A DNA stretch of 5,724 bases from JBCCAG01 sp050330955 (GTDB taxonomy: Bacteria > Cyanobacteriota > Cyanobacteriia > CAKZMO01). Position 1 is the first letter of the stretch; every line of letters starts with the position of its first letter. The stretch is from contig JBHJHJ010000210.1 of assembly GCA_050330955.1 (NCBI GenBank), forward strand, positions 1-5,724. Direction: 5' to 3'. The notes below the pieces were generated by a model, which did no database searches, was not told the origin of the DNA, and saw only the letters and a program-made list of their open reading frames with translations. The position numbers were made by a program, and so were the translations under genes. Shown here piece by piece: positions 4,989 through 5,724 of the stretch.

Positions 4989-5724
4989 TTAGCCCTTGAT
5001 GGCAGGTGCCTCAGCAGCAGCCAGGTCAAGCGGGAAGTTGTGCGCATTGCGCTCGTGCATCACTTCCATACCCAGGTTGGCACGATTGATGATGTCCGCC
5101 CACGTGTTGATCACATGTCCCTGGCTGTCCAGCTCAGACTGGTTGAAGTTGAACCCGTTCAGGTTGAACGCCATCGTGCTGATGCCCAGCGCGGTGAACC
5201 AGATGCCCACCACAGGCCATGCACCCAAGAAGAAGTGCAGGGCGCGGGAGTTGTTGAACGATGCGTATTGGAAGATGAGACGACCGAAGTAGCCGTGCGC
5301 TGCTACGATGTTGTAGGTCTCTTCCTCTTGCCCAAACTTGTAGCCGTAGTTCTGTGACTCAGACTCGGTGGTCTCTCGAACCAAGGAGGAGGTCACCAAG
5401 GAACCGTGCATTGCGCTGATCTGCGCGCCGCCGAAGACGCCCGCCACACCTAGCATGTGTAACGGGTGCATCAGAATGTTGTGCTCAGCCTGGAACACGA
5501 ACATGAAGTTGAACGTACCCGAGATGCCAAGCGGCATGCCGTCAGAAAAAGAACCCTGACCAATCGGGTAGATGAGGAAGACCGCAGTCGCCGCTGCAAC
5601 AGGTGCACTGTAGGCAACGCAAATCCATGGGCGCATGCCTAGTCGGTAGGACAGCTCCCACTCGCGGCCCATGTAGCAGAACACGCCAATCAGGAAGTGG
5701 AACACAACCAGCTGGTAAGGTCCG
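4989..5724 (-). CDS. psbA: Photosystem II reaction-centre protein D1, partial (N-terminus outside window)
   Basis: Codons 110-353 of D1 are present and end in TAA; the start lies beyond the right edge. D1 holds P680, pheophytin, Tyr-Z, the QB site and most ligands of the Mn4CaO5 cluster in the thylakoid membrane. All key residues are intact in standard numbering: H118, Tyr-Z Y161, D170, E189, H190, H198, H215, H252, S264, H272, H332, E333, D342 and A344. Water oxidation and QB binding should therefore work, ruling out a rogue or chlorophyll f synthase type. E130, A153 and A270 match the high-light form (D1:2/PsbA3-like). Unusual residues are F184, L197, A209, Q210, I211, E306 and H312. After A344 the tail is only nine residues (AAEAPAIKG) for CtpA to remove, as in chloroplasts, instead of the usual cyanobacterial 16. 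Cyanobacteria normally carry several psbA copies, and this is one of them. Confidence 0.99.
   Translation of the reverse strand, partial: GPYQLVVFHFLIGVFCYMGREWELSYRLGMRPWICVAYSAPVAAATAVFLIYPIGQGSFSDGMPLGISGTFNFMFVFQAEHNILMHPLHMLGVAGVFGGAQISAMHGSLVTSSLVRETTESESQNYGYKFGQEEETYNIVAAHGYFGRLIFQYASFNNSRALHFFLGAWPVVGIWFTALGISTMAFNLNGFNFNQSELDSQGHVINTWADIINRANLGMEVMHERNAHNFPLDLAAAEAPAIKG

Noticed and set aside
4893..5559. Plus-strand open frames opposite psbA
   Set aside because: Antisense to D1 codons, with composition explained by the complementary strand; the longest one also runs through the psbA terminator.
4989..5724. Far-red (FaRLiP), rogue, low-oxygen D1' or chlorophyll f synthase form of PsbA
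   Set aside because: All manganese-cluster ligands are kept, excluding rogue and ChlF types. F158 and T286 are retained, against D1'. L120 and T155 are standard and no far-red cluster genes are visible. The unusual residues at 197 and 209-211 remain unexplained.

Overview
The window is from a cyanobacterium. It carries psbA (photosystem II D1), a 5' fragment of a CpcS/CpcU-type phycobiliprotein lyase gene, and eight copies of the octamer GCGATCGC (HIP1), starting at 770, 1288, 1307, 2250, 2480, 4062, 4618 and 4820. The GC-rich coding style and the 9-residue D1 tail would fit a filamentous Leptolyngbya-like or related lineage, but the genus cannot be fixed from this sequence.

Layout. All convincing genes lie on the minus strand. 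From the right edge leftwards they are: psbA (its first ~109 codons are outside the window) with a strong UUCG-loop terminator; a ~610-base gap (4378-4988) holding a frameshifted gene remnant on the plus strand, three palindromic repeats and the presumed promoter of the next gene; an M23 (LytM-type) peptidoglycan peptidase with an N-terminal membrane anchor and coiled coil; a bactofilin; and aroC (chorismate synthase). Next comes a ~1.15 kb region without a convincing intact gene (654-1809). At the left edge is the first two thirds of a kilobase of an unrecognised membrane-anchored coiled-coil protein, which runs out of the window.

How the genes work together. The M23 peptidase and the bactofilin form a conserved type of pair: in other bacteria a bactofilin scaffold positions an M23 endopeptidase that trims the cell wall, so a cell-shape role is the natural inference here. 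aroC follows 92 bases downstream in the same direction and may be cotranscribed, but its function (aromatic amino acids, quinones, folate) is independent housekeeping. psbA is insulated by its own terminator.

The gene-poor regions look like turnover zones. Region 654-1809 holds the lyase fragment (about half of the usual length), a possible 3' gene stub, a run of inverted repeats (one made of two HIP1 sites, another sequestering a Shine-Dalgarno sequence before a 53-codon ORF), a thrice-repeated AATGCGAC octamer and a 15/14-base inverted repeat. Region 4378-4988 holds a decayed C-terminal coding remnant and intergenic palindromes. Nothing here amounts to a demonstrable new system. The most interesting leads are the D1 isoform with unusual residues next to the P680/pheophytin ligands, the operator-like palindrome in front of the M23-bactofilin pair, and the structured plus-strand region 1288-1456.
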